The notes: generated from the letters alone by a model not told the origin. DNA of 20,617 bases from DATJFH01 sp035495815 (GCA_035495815.1 DATJFH010000193.1:1-20617); one strand, 5' to 3'; positions 8,294-15,027 are shown, numbered from the stretch's first letter. A program made the numbers and translations.

Positions 8294-9553
8294 TCAATTG
8301 GCGCCGCCGGCGGCCGGCGGTAAAGCCTGCGTTACTTTGTATTCCCGTGACGGCACCACGACGATTCCGGATTCGGTCACGGTGTAGCCCGCGGCGCGGT
8401 CGGCTTCTAGGTCGTATCCGATCGACGTCGATTCCGGGACCCGTACTCCGGAATCGATGATCGCCCGGCGGATCCGGCTGTAACGGCCGATTTCCACCTT
8501 GGGCATCAGAATCGAATACTCGATTTCACAATAGCTGTTTACGCGCACGCCCGGGGAAAGTACGCTGCGCACCACCCGTCCGCCGGAGATGACGCATCCC
8601 GCGCAGACGATGGAATCGAGCGCCACTCCCATGCGGCGGCCCTCCTGGGCAAAAACGAATTTGGCCGGCGGCTGCTGGGTCACCCCCGTACGCACCGGCC
8701 AGCGCTCGTCGTACAGGTTGAACTCCGGAGACACCGACACCAGGTCCATGTTGGCCTCATAGTAGGCGTCGATAGTGCCCACGTCGCGCCAGTAGAGCGC
8801 CTCCTTGGCGTTCATGTCCACGAAATTGTAGGCGACCACCCGCGTGGTCTTCATCAGCCTCGGAATCACGTCGTGCCCGAAATCGTGCGAGGACCGGGAG
8901 TCCGCCGCGTCCTCGATGAGCGCCCGCAGCAGCACGTCCGTGCGGAACAGGTAGATCCCCATCGAGGCGCTTACCTTGCCCGGATTGAAGCGCGACCGCA
9001 CCGGATTGCCATGCTGCGGCTTCTCCTCGAACCCGACGATGCGGTATTCCAGGTCGATGTCGCAGATGCCGAACCGCGTCGCCTCTTCCGGCGGAACCTG
9101 TATGGACGCGATGGTCACGTCCGCCCGCTGCGCGTGGTGCCAGCGGAGCATGTCCCCATAATTCATCTTGTAAATCTGGTCGCCGGAGAGGATCAACGTG
9201 TACTTGCAGTCTTCGGCGGCGATGGCCTCGCTGTTCTGGAAGACCGCGTCCGCCGTCCCCAGGTACCAGTCGTCCCGGAGCCGCTTCATGGGCGGGATCA
9301 TCTCGATGTATTCGCCCACTTCCGGCGAGAGTATGTTCCAGCCGTTCCGGATGTGCCGCGCCAGGTCGAGTGCCTTGTACTGCGTGAGGATAAAAATTCG
9401 CCGGATGTCGGAGTTGATGCAGTTGGAAAGAGTGAAATCGATAATCCGGTAGCCGCCGCCGAACGGGACGGCCGGTTTGGCCGTATCGCGGGTCAATGGA
9501 TGAAGGCGTTCGCCGACGCCCCCAGCCAGCAGAATTGCCAAAACATTATTCAT
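8294..9553 (-). CDS. glgC: Glucose-1-phosphate adenylyltransferase (ADP-glucose pyrophosphorylase)
   Basis: A 419-residue enzyme making ADP-glucose from ATP and glucose-1-phosphate, the committed step of bacterial glycogen synthesis. The nucleotidyltransferase domain begins with LAGGVGERLHPLT (residues 9-21), followed by KPAVPFGGGYRIIDFTLSN, LSGDQIYKMNYGDM, SMGIYLFRTD and WRDVGTIDAYYEAN. The last ~130 residues form the left-handed beta-helix region (isoleucine/valine-rich hexads such as VEIGRYSRI and GVRVPESTSI). Length is normal for GlgC. The ATG at 9553 lacks an obvious Shine-Dalgarno. The stop codon falls in a short TTCAA repeat. It diverges from rpsU and is followed after 98 bp by eno on the same strand. 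Confidence 0.96.
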   Translation of the reverse strand: MNNVLAILLAGGVGERLHPLTRDTAKPAVPFGGGYRIIDFTLSNCINSDIRRIFILTQYKALDLARHIRNGWNILSPEVGEYIEMIPPMKRLRDDWYLGTADAVFQNSEAIAAEDCKYTLILSGDQIYKMNYGDMLRWHHAQRADVTIASIQVPPEEATRFGICDIDLEYRIVGFEEKPQHGNPVRSRFNPGKVSASMGIYLFRTDVLLRALIEDAADSRSSHDFGHDVIPRLMKTTRVVAYNFVDMNAKEALYWRDVGTIDAYYEANMDLVSVSPEFNLYDERWPVRTGVTQQPPAKFVFAQEGRRMGVALDSIVCAGCVISGGRVVRSVLSPGVRVNSYCEIEYSILMPKVEIGRYSRIRRAIIDSGVRVPESTSIGYDLEADRAAGYTVTESGIVVVPSREYKVTQALPPAAGGAN

Positions 9554-9564
9554 TTCGAGTGGTT

Positions 9565-9593
9565 TTGACTTACCTGAATATTCCTGCTAACCT
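9565..9593 (+). promoter_or_regulatory. Sigma-70-type promoter with extended -10 for rpsU
   Basis: TTGACT (9565-9570) matches the -35 consensus at five of six bases. After a 17-bp spacer comes TAACCT (9588-9593) preceded by TGC (9585-9587), an extended -10. Transcription would begin near 9600 and produce a leader of about 160 nt before the rpsU TTG. It is the best promoter seen in the window. Confidence 0.6.
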
Positions 9594-9599
9594 ATTTAG

Positions 9600-9760
9600 A
9601 TCGTAGAAGATAAAGGATAACGGACCCCGTACTGGGGAACCCACCTAAAAATTGGGCTTGACTTTATCCGTCAAGCCCCTATGATATCAGTACCTTGCCT
9701 GTTCGGGTAGAGGCATACTGGAGTTTAGTGAATTTTCGCCAGTTGGGAGGTGTTTTAGTT
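9600..9760 (+). ncRNA. Candidate structured 5' leader of rpsU
   Basis: The predicted rpsU leader can fold extensively. Hairpin A pairs GGGCTTGAC (9654-9662) with GTCAAGCCC (9670-9678), a perfect 9-bp stem with a 7-nt loop. Its loop contains TTATCC (9664-9669), complementary to GGATAA at 9615-9620, giving a possible pseudoknot. Between them, CCCC (9625-9628) pairs with GGGG (9634-9637). Hairpin B pairs CAGTA (9688-9692) with TACTG (9716-9720) and TGCCT (9696-9700) with AGGCA (9711-9715), with a 3-nt bulge. ACTGG (9717-9721) can instead pair with CCAGT (9739-9743), which abuts the GGGAGG ribosome-binding site (9745-9750). This could be an autoregulatory ribosomal-protein leader or a riboswitch; the family was not recognised. 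Confidence 0.4.
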
Positions 9761-9958
9761 TTGGCAGAGATCAGATTTCAGGAGGGTGAGACTTTGGAAA
9801 ACGCCCTCCGCCGGTTCAAGAGGAAAGTCCAGCAAGAGGACATTATTAAGGAAGTGAAGAAACACTCCTTTTACTTGAAGCCGGGAGAACGGAAGCGGGT
9901 CAAGCAGGCTTTGGCCCGTAAACGAAACCGGAAAAAGAGTCGCCGGGATTTCGAATAA
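9761..9958 (+). CDS. rpsU: 30S ribosomal protein bS21
   Basis: A 65-residue basic protein of the small ribosomal subunit, normal length for bS21. It begins LAEIRFQEGETLENALRRFK (read with initiator Met) and ends in a Lys/Arg-rich tail (RKRNRKKSRR), as in the family. bS21 sits near the 3' end of 16S rRNA and helps early initiation. The start is the TTG at 9761, with GGGAGG at 9745-9750 (10-nt spacing). The 22 in-frame codons upstream run through the leader hairpins and have no family similarity, so the longer reading is rejected. The gene has its own promoter and a long leader, and diverges from glgC. Confidence 0.95.
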   Translation: MAEIRFQEGETLENALRRFKRKVQQEDIIKEVKKHSFYLKPGERKRVKQALARKRNRKKSRRDFE

Positions 9959-10112
9959 CCAGCAATCCGGGGTCGGCAGTGAACGGTCGGAAGCATCTGG
10001 CCGGTACAGCCGGACACGGGTCGCTCTAAAAAAATGAACGCTTAACAGGGCGGGTCAAAGAGGCCTTTTCCTTAGGTAGTGCGGTACCGATGGAAAGGCA
10101 GGAGCCAGGTAA
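9959..10112 (+). other. rpsU to zinc-ribbon intergenic region
   Basis: A 154-bp non-coding spacer. It holds a small imperfect GC hairpin (GGCCGG / GCCGG near 10001-10015), an A7 run (10027-10033), and the ribosome-binding site of the next gene (AGGAG, then AGGT just before the ATG). No clear terminator or promoter was found. Confidence 0.3.
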
Positions 10113-10415
10113 ATGCCAGAGTTTCAGGATCGAGTACTCAAGTGCGTCGACTGCAACGCCGAGTTCGTGTTTACTGCAGGAGAACAGCAGTTTTTCGCCG
10201 ACAAGAATTTCCGGAATGAGCCCAAACGCTGCAAGGCTTGTAAAGGAAAACGCCAGGAGGGCGGCTCCGGAGGTCACGCGAAAGTCGAGACCACGGCGAA
10301 CTGTTCCCAGTGCGGCAGGGAGACCACTGTTCCATTTCGTCCCACCCAGGGACGGCCGGTTTTTTGCCGGGAATGTTTCCAGGCCAGAAAATCCACCGCG
10401 GCGGGCGCGAGGTAA
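10113..10415 (+). CDS. Small double zinc-ribbon protein
   Basis: A 100-residue protein made almost entirely of two predicted zinc ribbons. The first has C11-x2-C14 and C40-x2-C43 around FVFTAGEQQFFADK, the signature of the 'probable zinc-ribbon domain' family (zf-trcl, PF13451). The second has C64-x2-C67 and C85-x2-C88 (CSQCGRE ... FCRECF). A Gly-rich linker lies between. There is no signal peptide, so it is cytoplasmic. The family has no firm function; nucleic-acid or ribosome-associated binding is a guess from the fold and from its place after rpsU. AGGAG about ten bases upstream and AGGT directly before the ATG support the start. Confidence 0.8.
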   Translation: MPEFQDRVLKCVDCNAEFVFTAGEQQFFADKNFRNEPKRCKACKGKRQEGGSGGHAKVETTANCSQCGRETTVPFRPTQGRPVFCRECFQARKSTAAGAR

Positions 10416-10511
10416 GCGCGCGGGCGGCAGGGCCCCGGACCGCCGGCTTTCGGACCGTTTGCCGGCGGATGAGGCTCCGTGTCTCGTTTCGCCGGAATCG
10501 AGACGGCTGGT

Positions 10512-11132
10512 ATGAGAACCTTCTATTCCATTCTCATCTCGGCGCTGGTCGGGGCCGCTCAGACGCCGCATCAGCCCCATCACCCGCCACAGGCGGATGA
10601 GTATGCCAGGATCCTCGAGGACCCTTCCCGCGACGTTTGGCAGCGTCCGGAGGAGGTGGTTCAGGCGCTGGAGCTGAACCGTTCCCAAACCATCGCCGAC
10701 ATCGGAGCGGGGAGCGGATACTTCGCTCGCCGTATCGCTCCCCATGTGGCGATGGTTTATGCCGTCGATATCGACCCGAAACTGCTGGCCATCGCCCGGA
10801 CCAGGTCGCCCGCGAACGTCAAATCAATCCTTGCTGCGCCTGACGATCCCAAACTTCCCCGCGGTTCGATCGACACCGTGTTCATCTGCGACGTGCTGCA
10901 TCACATCGGGAACCGGCCGGCGTATTACGCCAGGCTGGCGGAGGCGCTGAAACCCCACGGCCGGATCGTGGTAGTGGATTTCTACAAGAAGGAACTGCCT
11001 GTGGGGCCGCCGCCCGCCATGAAGCTTTCCGATGATGAGGTGATTAGCGAGTTCCGGAAGGCGGGGTTCGGATTAAACAAGCGCATCGATACCCTGCCGT
11101 ATCAGTACTTTCTTTTTTTCGATCGGCGGTAG
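10512..11132 (+). CDS. Exported class I SAM-dependent methyltransferase
   Basis: A 206-residue protein with a Rossmann-type methyltransferase core: motif I IADIGAGSGYFARRIA (61-76), the acidic residue D86 in VYAVDIDPK that binds the SAM ribose, and DVLHHIGNRP (127-136). The core is preceded by a hydrophobic signal-like segment (FYSILISALVGAAQ, 4-17) and a His-rich linker (HQPHHPPQ). The start is taken as the ATG at 10512 because it begins exactly at this signal; an in-frame start 11 codons earlier is possible. The substrate is unknown. Export of a SAM-dependent enzyme is odd because SAM is cytoplasmic; the segment could be a membrane anchor with the enzyme facing inwards. The closest neighbour is the zinc-ribbon gene, 96 bp upstream. 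Confidence 0.83.
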   Translation: MRTFYSILISALVGAAQTPHQPHHPPQADEYARILEDPSRDVWQRPEEVVQALELNRSQTIADIGAGSGYFARRIAPHVAMVYAVDIDPKLLAIARTRSPANVKSILAAPDDPKLPRGSIDTVFICDVLHHIGNRPAYYARLAEALKPHGRIVVVDFYKKELPVGPPPAMKLSDDEVISEFRKAGFGLNKRIDTLPYQYFLFFDRR

Positions 11133-11140
11133 GCGCCGGA

Positions 11141-11155
11141 ACCCGGCTGCCGGGT
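11141..11155 (+). other. Short GC hairpin after the methyltransferase gene
   Basis: ACCCGG (11141-11146) and CCGGGT (11150-11155) form a perfect 6-bp stem with a 3-nt loop just downstream of the methyltransferase stop. There is no T-run, so intrinsic termination is doubtful; it may act as an mRNA 3' stabiliser or be coincidental. Confidence 0.25.
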
Positions 11156-11183
11156 GCTGCTGCCGCCCCCGCCGCCAAAATCA

Positions 11184-11213
11184 TTGCGCGCCTCCCTCCG
11201 CGGGGTGTAGCCT
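11184..11213 (+). promoter_or_regulatory. Putative promoter giving a leaderless PspC mRNA
   Basis: TTGCGC (11184-11189), an 18-bp spacer and TAGCCT (11208-11213). The -10 ends six bases before the ATG at 11220, so the transcript would start at or next to the start codon. No good Shine-Dalgarno is present, which fits leaderless initiation. Confidence 0.35.
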
Positions 11214-11219
11214 GAAATC

Positions 11220-11546
11220 ATGTTCTGTACTCAATGTGGCGTGGAAGGCGAGCCGCAGGACCGCTATTGCTCTCAGTGCGGCCATCCGACCGGCGTCGGC
11301 TCCCCATGGCAGCCGAGGGCGGCGCGGCTGACGCTTTCGACCCGGGAGAAGAAGATCGGCGGCGTTTGCGGCGGCTTCGCGGAATACTTCGGCGTGGACG
11401 TCACCCTCGTTCGGATCGTCTGGCTGATCCTGATCTTCGCGCCTCCCGGCGCCGGGCTGATCGGCTACCTGCTGGCGTGGCTGATCATGCCCAAAGCGCA
11501 GGACGGCGCCGCCTCCGCCGCCGAGCCGTCCATGGCCGCCCGATGA
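11220..11546 (+). CDS. PspC-domain membrane protein with N-terminal zinc ribbon
   Basis: A 108-residue protein. The N-terminus is a zinc ribbon (C3-x2-C6 and C17-x2-C20: FCTQCG ... YCSQCGHP). It is followed by a PspC domain (PF04024, about residues 38-95) with the hallmark KIGGVCGGFAEYFGVDVTLVRIVW and hydrophobic segments ending in LLAWLIMPK. PspC proteins are inner-membrane components linked to envelope stress in proteobacteria; the short zinc-ribbon form is widespread and mostly unstudied. Its stop overlaps the start of the isomerase-like gene by four bases (ATGA), so they are probably translationally coupled and co-transcribed. The deacetylase-like gene follows. Confidence 0.9.
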   Translation: MFCTQCGVEGEPQDRYCSQCGHPTGVGSPWQPRAARLTLSTREKKIGGVCGGFAEYFGVDVTLVRIVWLILIFAPPGAGLIGYLLAWLIMPKAQDGAASAAEPSMAAR

Positions 11547-12430
11547 ACCGTCGCGAATTTCTGTCGGCCGCCGCCCTCGCTCCGGCCGCCGGCGGCCCCC
11601 GCTTCACAAAAAGTATCTGCTCGGTGATCTTTCCCACGGGTACGCCTCTTCCCGAATGCTTCCGGCGCGCCAGGGAAGCTGGCTTCGACGCCATCGAGCT
11701 CCGTATGGGCGACGAAATATCCCTGGATTCGACTCCGGACCAGATGCGGCGCCTGGCCGATGAGGCGGGCAGAGCCGGTGTCGCCATCGCCAGCATGTGG
11801 GTCTCCCGGCCGCTTGCCGCGAACCCGATCAACAGCCCCGACCCGGCAATCCGCGCCCGGGGGCAGGCCGCGCTGCACAAATGTATCGAACTGGCGCATC
11901 ACGCCCGCTGCGGCGCGCTGCTGATCTACCCCGCCCGCCTCGGCTCGGGCGCCACATTCCAGATCGGCTCCCAGGATACCTGGGACCGCGTGACCGAAGC
12001 CTTCCGCAAGGCGATTCCAGCCGCCCGGCAGGCCCAAGTACTCCTCACGCCGGAGAATGTGTGGAACAAGTTCCTGCTCAGCCCGCTCGAGATGCGAGCG
12101 TTCGTCGATCAGTTCCGCAGCCCCTGGCTCCAGACCCACTTCGACGTCGGCAACGTCATGCAGTATGGCTATCCGCAGGACTGGATTCTGACGCTGGGCT
12201 CGCGGATCAAACGCGTCCATCTCAAGGATTACAAGCTCTCTACCCGGGCCTCGCAGGGCGGCTTTACCGGGCTGCTCGAAGGCGACGTGGACTGGAAAGC
12301 GGTCATGGCGGCCTTCGTCAAAGTGGACTATCGCGGGACGCTCTCGCCGGAGATCGGACACGACAGCCAGGACCCCGGACAGTTGAAGAAAGTATCGCTG
12401 GCGCTCGACAGGATCCTGGCGATGGCCTGA
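11543..12430 (+). CDS. Tat-signal sugar phosphate isomerase/epimerase-like TIM barrel protein
   Basis: A 295-residue protein of the xylose-isomerase-like TIM barrel family (PF01261). It opens with MNRREFLSAAALAPAAGG, a twin-arginine motif and a rather short hydrophobic stretch, so Tat export is likely but not certain. The four expected metal ligands are visible: E171 (LTPENVW), D201 (HFDVGN), H226 (RVHLKDY) and E270 (SPEIGHD). HFDVGN and VHLKDY are typical of the family. Such proteins isomerise or epimerise sugars or polyols; Solibacter-like genomes carry many exported versions of unknown substrate. The start overlaps the PspC stop by four bases; the much longer upstream reading from 11234 is an out-of-frame shadow of PspC. 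The deacetylase gene begins three bases after its stop. Confidence 0.88.
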   Translation: MNRREFLSAAALAPAAGGPRFTKSICSVIFPTGTPLPECFRRAREAGFDAIELRMGDEISLDSTPDQMRRLADEAGRAGVAIASMWVSRPLAANPINSPDPAIRARGQAALHKCIELAHHARCGALLIYPARLGSGATFQIGSQDTWDRVTEAFRKAIPAARQAQVLLTPENVWNKFLLSPLEMRAFVDQFRSPWLQTHFDVGNVMQYGYPQDWILTLGSRIKRVHLKDYKLSTRASQGGFTGLLEGDVDWKAVMAAFVKVDYRGTLSPEIGHDSQDPGQLKKVSLALDRILAMA

Positions 12431-12433
12431 CGC

Positions 12434-13384
12434 ATGACATCCACTACTGCAATCCTGGCGGATCCCATTTACAAAGAGCACTGGACCGGCGAAGGCCACC
12501 CGGAGCGTCCCGCCCGCTTCGATGTTGTCGTACAGGCGCTCGAACGGGAAGGCTTTGTCAAGGACGCGCCGCGCATCCGCGCCCGGCTCGCGACCGAGGA
12601 CGAAATCGCTCTCTGCCATGCGCGGAAGTACATCGAGATCGCCAAGCGCGATGTGTCTCATGCTCCCGGCACGATGAGCACCGGCGACACCGAGATCGGC
12701 CCGCGCTCCTTCGAGGTGGCGTTGATGGCCGTGGGCGGAGCTCTCAACGCCGTGGATGCCGTCTTCGCGGGCAAGGCGCGGAACGCGTTCTGCGCCGTGC
12801 GCCCTCCCGGCCACCATGCGACCCCGAATCGGGGCATGGGCTTCTGCCTGTTCAACAATGTCGCCATCGCCGCCCGCTATGCGCAGAAGAAGCACGGCAT
12901 CGACACCGCGCTCATCGTCGATTGGGACGTGCACCACGGCAACGGCACGCAGGATATCTTCTACACCGACGGATCCGTCTTCTACTTCAGCACCCACCAG
13001 TCGCCGTGGTATCCCGGGACGGGAGACGCCGATGAAACCGGCGAGGGCAAAGGCAAAGGCAGGATCCTCAACTGTCCCGCCGCCGCGGGCGCTGGCAGGA
13101 AAGAGATCCTGGGCGCTTTCCAGACACGGCTCATGCCGGTGATGCGGGATTTCAAACCCGACATGGTTTTCGTTTCCGCGGGGTTCGATTCACGCCTCGG
13201 AGATCCGCTGGGCCAGTTCAAACTCACCGACGCCGATTTCACCGATCTTACCGATGTCATGCTGGAGATCGCCGACAGTTACGCAGGTGGAAGGCTGGTC
13301 TCCCTGCTCGAAGGCGGCTATAGCCTGACCGGGCTGGGCGCCGGTGTCGCCGCGCACGTTGCCGCCTTGCGCGGACCCGGATAA
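12434..13384 (+). CDS. Histone-deacetylase-family zinc deacetylase (AcuC/acetylpolyamine-type)
   Basis: A 316-residue member of the arginase/deacetylase fold family (PF00850). It shows HPERPAR (22-28), RPPGHHA with the tandem catalytic histidines H127/H128, DWDVHHGNG with zinc ligands D165 and H167, the third ligand D252 in SAGFDSR, and Y296 in LLEGGYS, equivalent to the transition-state tyrosine. All catalytic residues are present. Bacterial relatives deacetylate acetylated lysines, acetylpolyamines or other small amides; class II-like sequence features leave the substrate open. No signal peptide, so cytoplasmic. The start lies three bases after the preceding stop, indicating one transcript with the isomerase and PspC genes. 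Confidence 0.93.
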   Translation: MTSTTAILADPIYKEHWTGEGHPERPARFDVVVQALEREGFVKDAPRIRARLATEDEIALCHARKYIEIAKRDVSHAPGTMSTGDTEIGPRSFEVALMAVGGALNAVDAVFAGKARNAFCAVRPPGHHATPNRGMGFCLFNNVAIAARYAQKKHGIDTALIVDWDVHHGNGTQDIFYTDGSVFYFSTHQSPWYPGTGDADETGEGKGKGRILNCPAAAGAGRKEILGAFQTRLMPVMRDFKPDMVFVSAGFDSRLGDPLGQFKLTDADFTDLTDVMLEIADSYAGGRLVSLLEGGYSLTGLGAGVAAHVAALRGPG

Positions 13385-13596
13385 TCCTACCGATTTTCGG
13401 GATGGTACTGTCAGATTTTTCGCATGGAACCCCTAGGACCTTCCCTCCAAAAAGTCTAGAGTCCGGTCCTTAGAAGATACTAGACCTAATGCGATATATG
13501 GCAGCACTTTCATGAATGGGCTTTGCCGGCCGGATCCTCTACACTCGAATGGTCGGTGATTTCAATCGCCGAAAACGATTATCCCTGGAGTGTAAA
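13385..13596 (+). other. AAA+ gene upstream region with crossing inverted repeats
   Basis: A 212-bp non-coding stretch. AGGACC (13435-13440) is complementary to GGTCCT (13465-13470), and GTCTAG (13454-13459) to CTAGAC (13480-13485). The two pairs cross, which in RNA would be an H-type pseudoknot and in DNA nested operator-like half sites. A possible -10-like GATATA/TATATG lies at 13493-13500 without a good -35. TGGAG at 13586-13590 is the ribosome-binding site for the TTG start. No tRNA or small gene was recognised. Confidence 0.3.
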
Positions 13597-15027
13597 TTGA
13601 GCACGAGTATCACCCAATCGCTGGGAGTTCCCGACAGCAACATGTCCCTGCTGACCGGGCTGGAAATAAAAGAGGATGGATCTTCCACCGGCTTGGCCAC
13701 TCTGCTGGAGGCGGTTTCGACACCGCCGGCCGCGCCCAAACCCGTCGAGTTCAAGCCTGCGATTCCCCAGAAGATCGAGGACACCGGACTCTCCGAGGCC
13801 CTGATTGAGGAGCTGATTCTGAAGACGCTCTTCGTCAGGGGAGAGGTCATCGGCCGGGACATCGCCAGCACCCTCGGACTCCGCTTCAGCGTCATCGAGT
13901 CTCGCGTCGATTTCCTCAAGCGTCAGCGCCTCATCGAGGCCAAAGGCTCGCTCGGATTCGGCAACATCTCCTGTGTCTTCATCATTTCCGAAGCCGGCCG
14001 GGCGCGCGCCAGGGAATGCCTCGAGCACAATCAGTACATCGGCGCGGCCCCTGTTCCGCTTGCGCAATATTGCGATGGCGTGCGGAACCAGCGTTCGAAA
14101 AAGGGATGGCTGACGCAGGAAGCGCTCCGTCAGGCTTATCAGGGAATGATCGTCAGCCCCGACATTCTGGCCCAGATCGGCCCCGCCGTAAGTTCCGGCA
14201 AGTCTTTCCTTATGTACGGCCAGCCTGGCAACGGCAAGACCTTTCTGGCCGAAGCCCTGTTCCGTGTGGACAGCTCTCCTATCTATGTGCCTTACGCCAT
14301 CGAGAACCAGGGCATGATCATCAAGGTATTCGATCCGGTCTATCACCATCCGGTCGATACCGAAGACAAGATGGTCAGCTCGGTCACGTCCGACCTGCAT
14401 TACGATGGCCGCTGGATCCGGTGCCGGCGCCCGTTCATCGTCACCGGTGGAGAGCTCACCATCCAGATGCTCGATCTGGGGTATAACTCGATCACCAAGG
14501 TTTATGACGCCCCTTTCCAGATCAAGGCCAACAACGGCATCTACCTGATCGACGATTTCGGCCGCCAGAAGACCAGCCCGGCGGAAGTGCTCAACCGCTG
14601 GATCGTTCCCATGGACCGCCGTGTCGACTACCTGAGCTTCAACACCGGCGGCAAGATGGAGGTGCCGTTCGAGACCTTCCTCATCTTCTCGACCAACCTG
14701 CAGCCGGAGAGTCTGGGGGACGAAGCATTCCTCCGCCGCATTCAATACAAAATGTTCCTGCGCAATCCTGCCCAGGACGAGTTTATAGAGATTTTCGAGA
14801 GCTTCTGCGCCTCGAATAACCTGGCATGTCCTCCCGAGGTGTTGTCTTCTTTCATTCAGAAGCACTATGCGTCGACGGGCAAGAAGTTCCGCCGATGCCA
14901 GCCGCGGGACGTGATTTCCCATGCCATCGATCTGATTCATTTCGAGCAGCTGCCTTTCCATCTCACGGAAGAGCTGCTCGACCGGGCATTCGACAGCTGC
15001 TTCGTGAGCGCCAGCATGGCGGAATAG
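13597..15027 (+). CDS. Winged-helix AAA+ ATPase of unknown function
   Basis: A 476-residue protein. Residues ~64-145 look like a winged-helix domain (LSEALIEELILKTLFVRGEV, then IASTLGLRFSVIESRVDFLK and a beta-wing with SCVFIISEAG). The AAA+ module follows: Walker A GQPGNGKTF (208-216), Walker B IYLIDDFG (315-322), sensor-1 asparagine N367 in FSTNL, and an arginine pair R380/R381 suited to an arginine finger. The start is the TTG at 13597 with GGAG six bases upstream; ATGs at 13516 and 13549 lack a ribosome-binding site. No signal peptide or membrane segment. Similar stand-alone ATPases occur in Acidobacteria, but I cannot name a role. The DNA-binding-like N-terminus suggests a regulator or nucleic-acid machine; the wing could instead bind protein. 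It appears monocistronic. Confidence 0.85.
   Translation: MSTSITQSLGVPDSNMSLLTGLEIKEDGSSTGLATLLEAVSTPPAAPKPVEFKPAIPQKIEDTGLSEALIEELILKTLFVRGEVIGRDIASTLGLRFSVIESRVDFLKRQRLIEAKGSLGFGNISCVFIISEAGRARARECLEHNQYIGAAPVPLAQYCDGVRNQRSKKGWLTQEALRQAYQGMIVSPDILAQIGPAVSSGKSFLMYGQPGNGKTFLAEALFRVDSSPIYVPYAIENQGMIIKVFDPVYHHPVDTEDKMVSSVTSDLHYDGRWIRCRRPFIVTGGELTIQMLDLGYNSITKVYDAPFQIKANNGIYLIDDFGRQKTSPAEVLNRWIVPMDRRVDYLSFNTGGKMEVPFETFLIFSTNLQPESLGDEAFLRRIQYKMFLRNPAQDEFIEIFESFCASNNLACPPEVLSSFIQKHYASTGKKFRRCQPRDVISHAIDLIHFEQLPFHLTEELLDRAFDSCFVSASMAE

Noticed and set aside
8283..8299. TTCAA repeat (3.4 copies) at the glgC stop as a phase-variation tract
   Set aside because: Too few copies, and slippage would only alter the last residues of GlgC; kept as a note on the spacer.
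9621..9679. Resemblance of the rpsU leader to the ydaO-type c-di-AMP riboswitch (GGGGAACCC followed by a GGG segment)
   Set aside because: The strongly conserved 3' part of that riboswitch (GACAGCTAAC-type segment) is absent, so the similarity is probably superficial.
10026..10745. 239-codon minus-strand open frame over the zinc-ribbon gene
   Set aside because: It overlaps two well-supported plus-strand genes and shows no family features.
11234..11542. Longer start of the isomerase-like gene
   Set aside because: The extension is the out-of-frame shadow of the PspC gene; the twin-arginine signal starts at 11543.
11465..12997. 510-codon minus-strand open frame over the isomerase and deacetylase genes
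   Set aside because: Both plus-strand genes carry complete catalytic motifs; the antisense frame is a GC-driven shadow.
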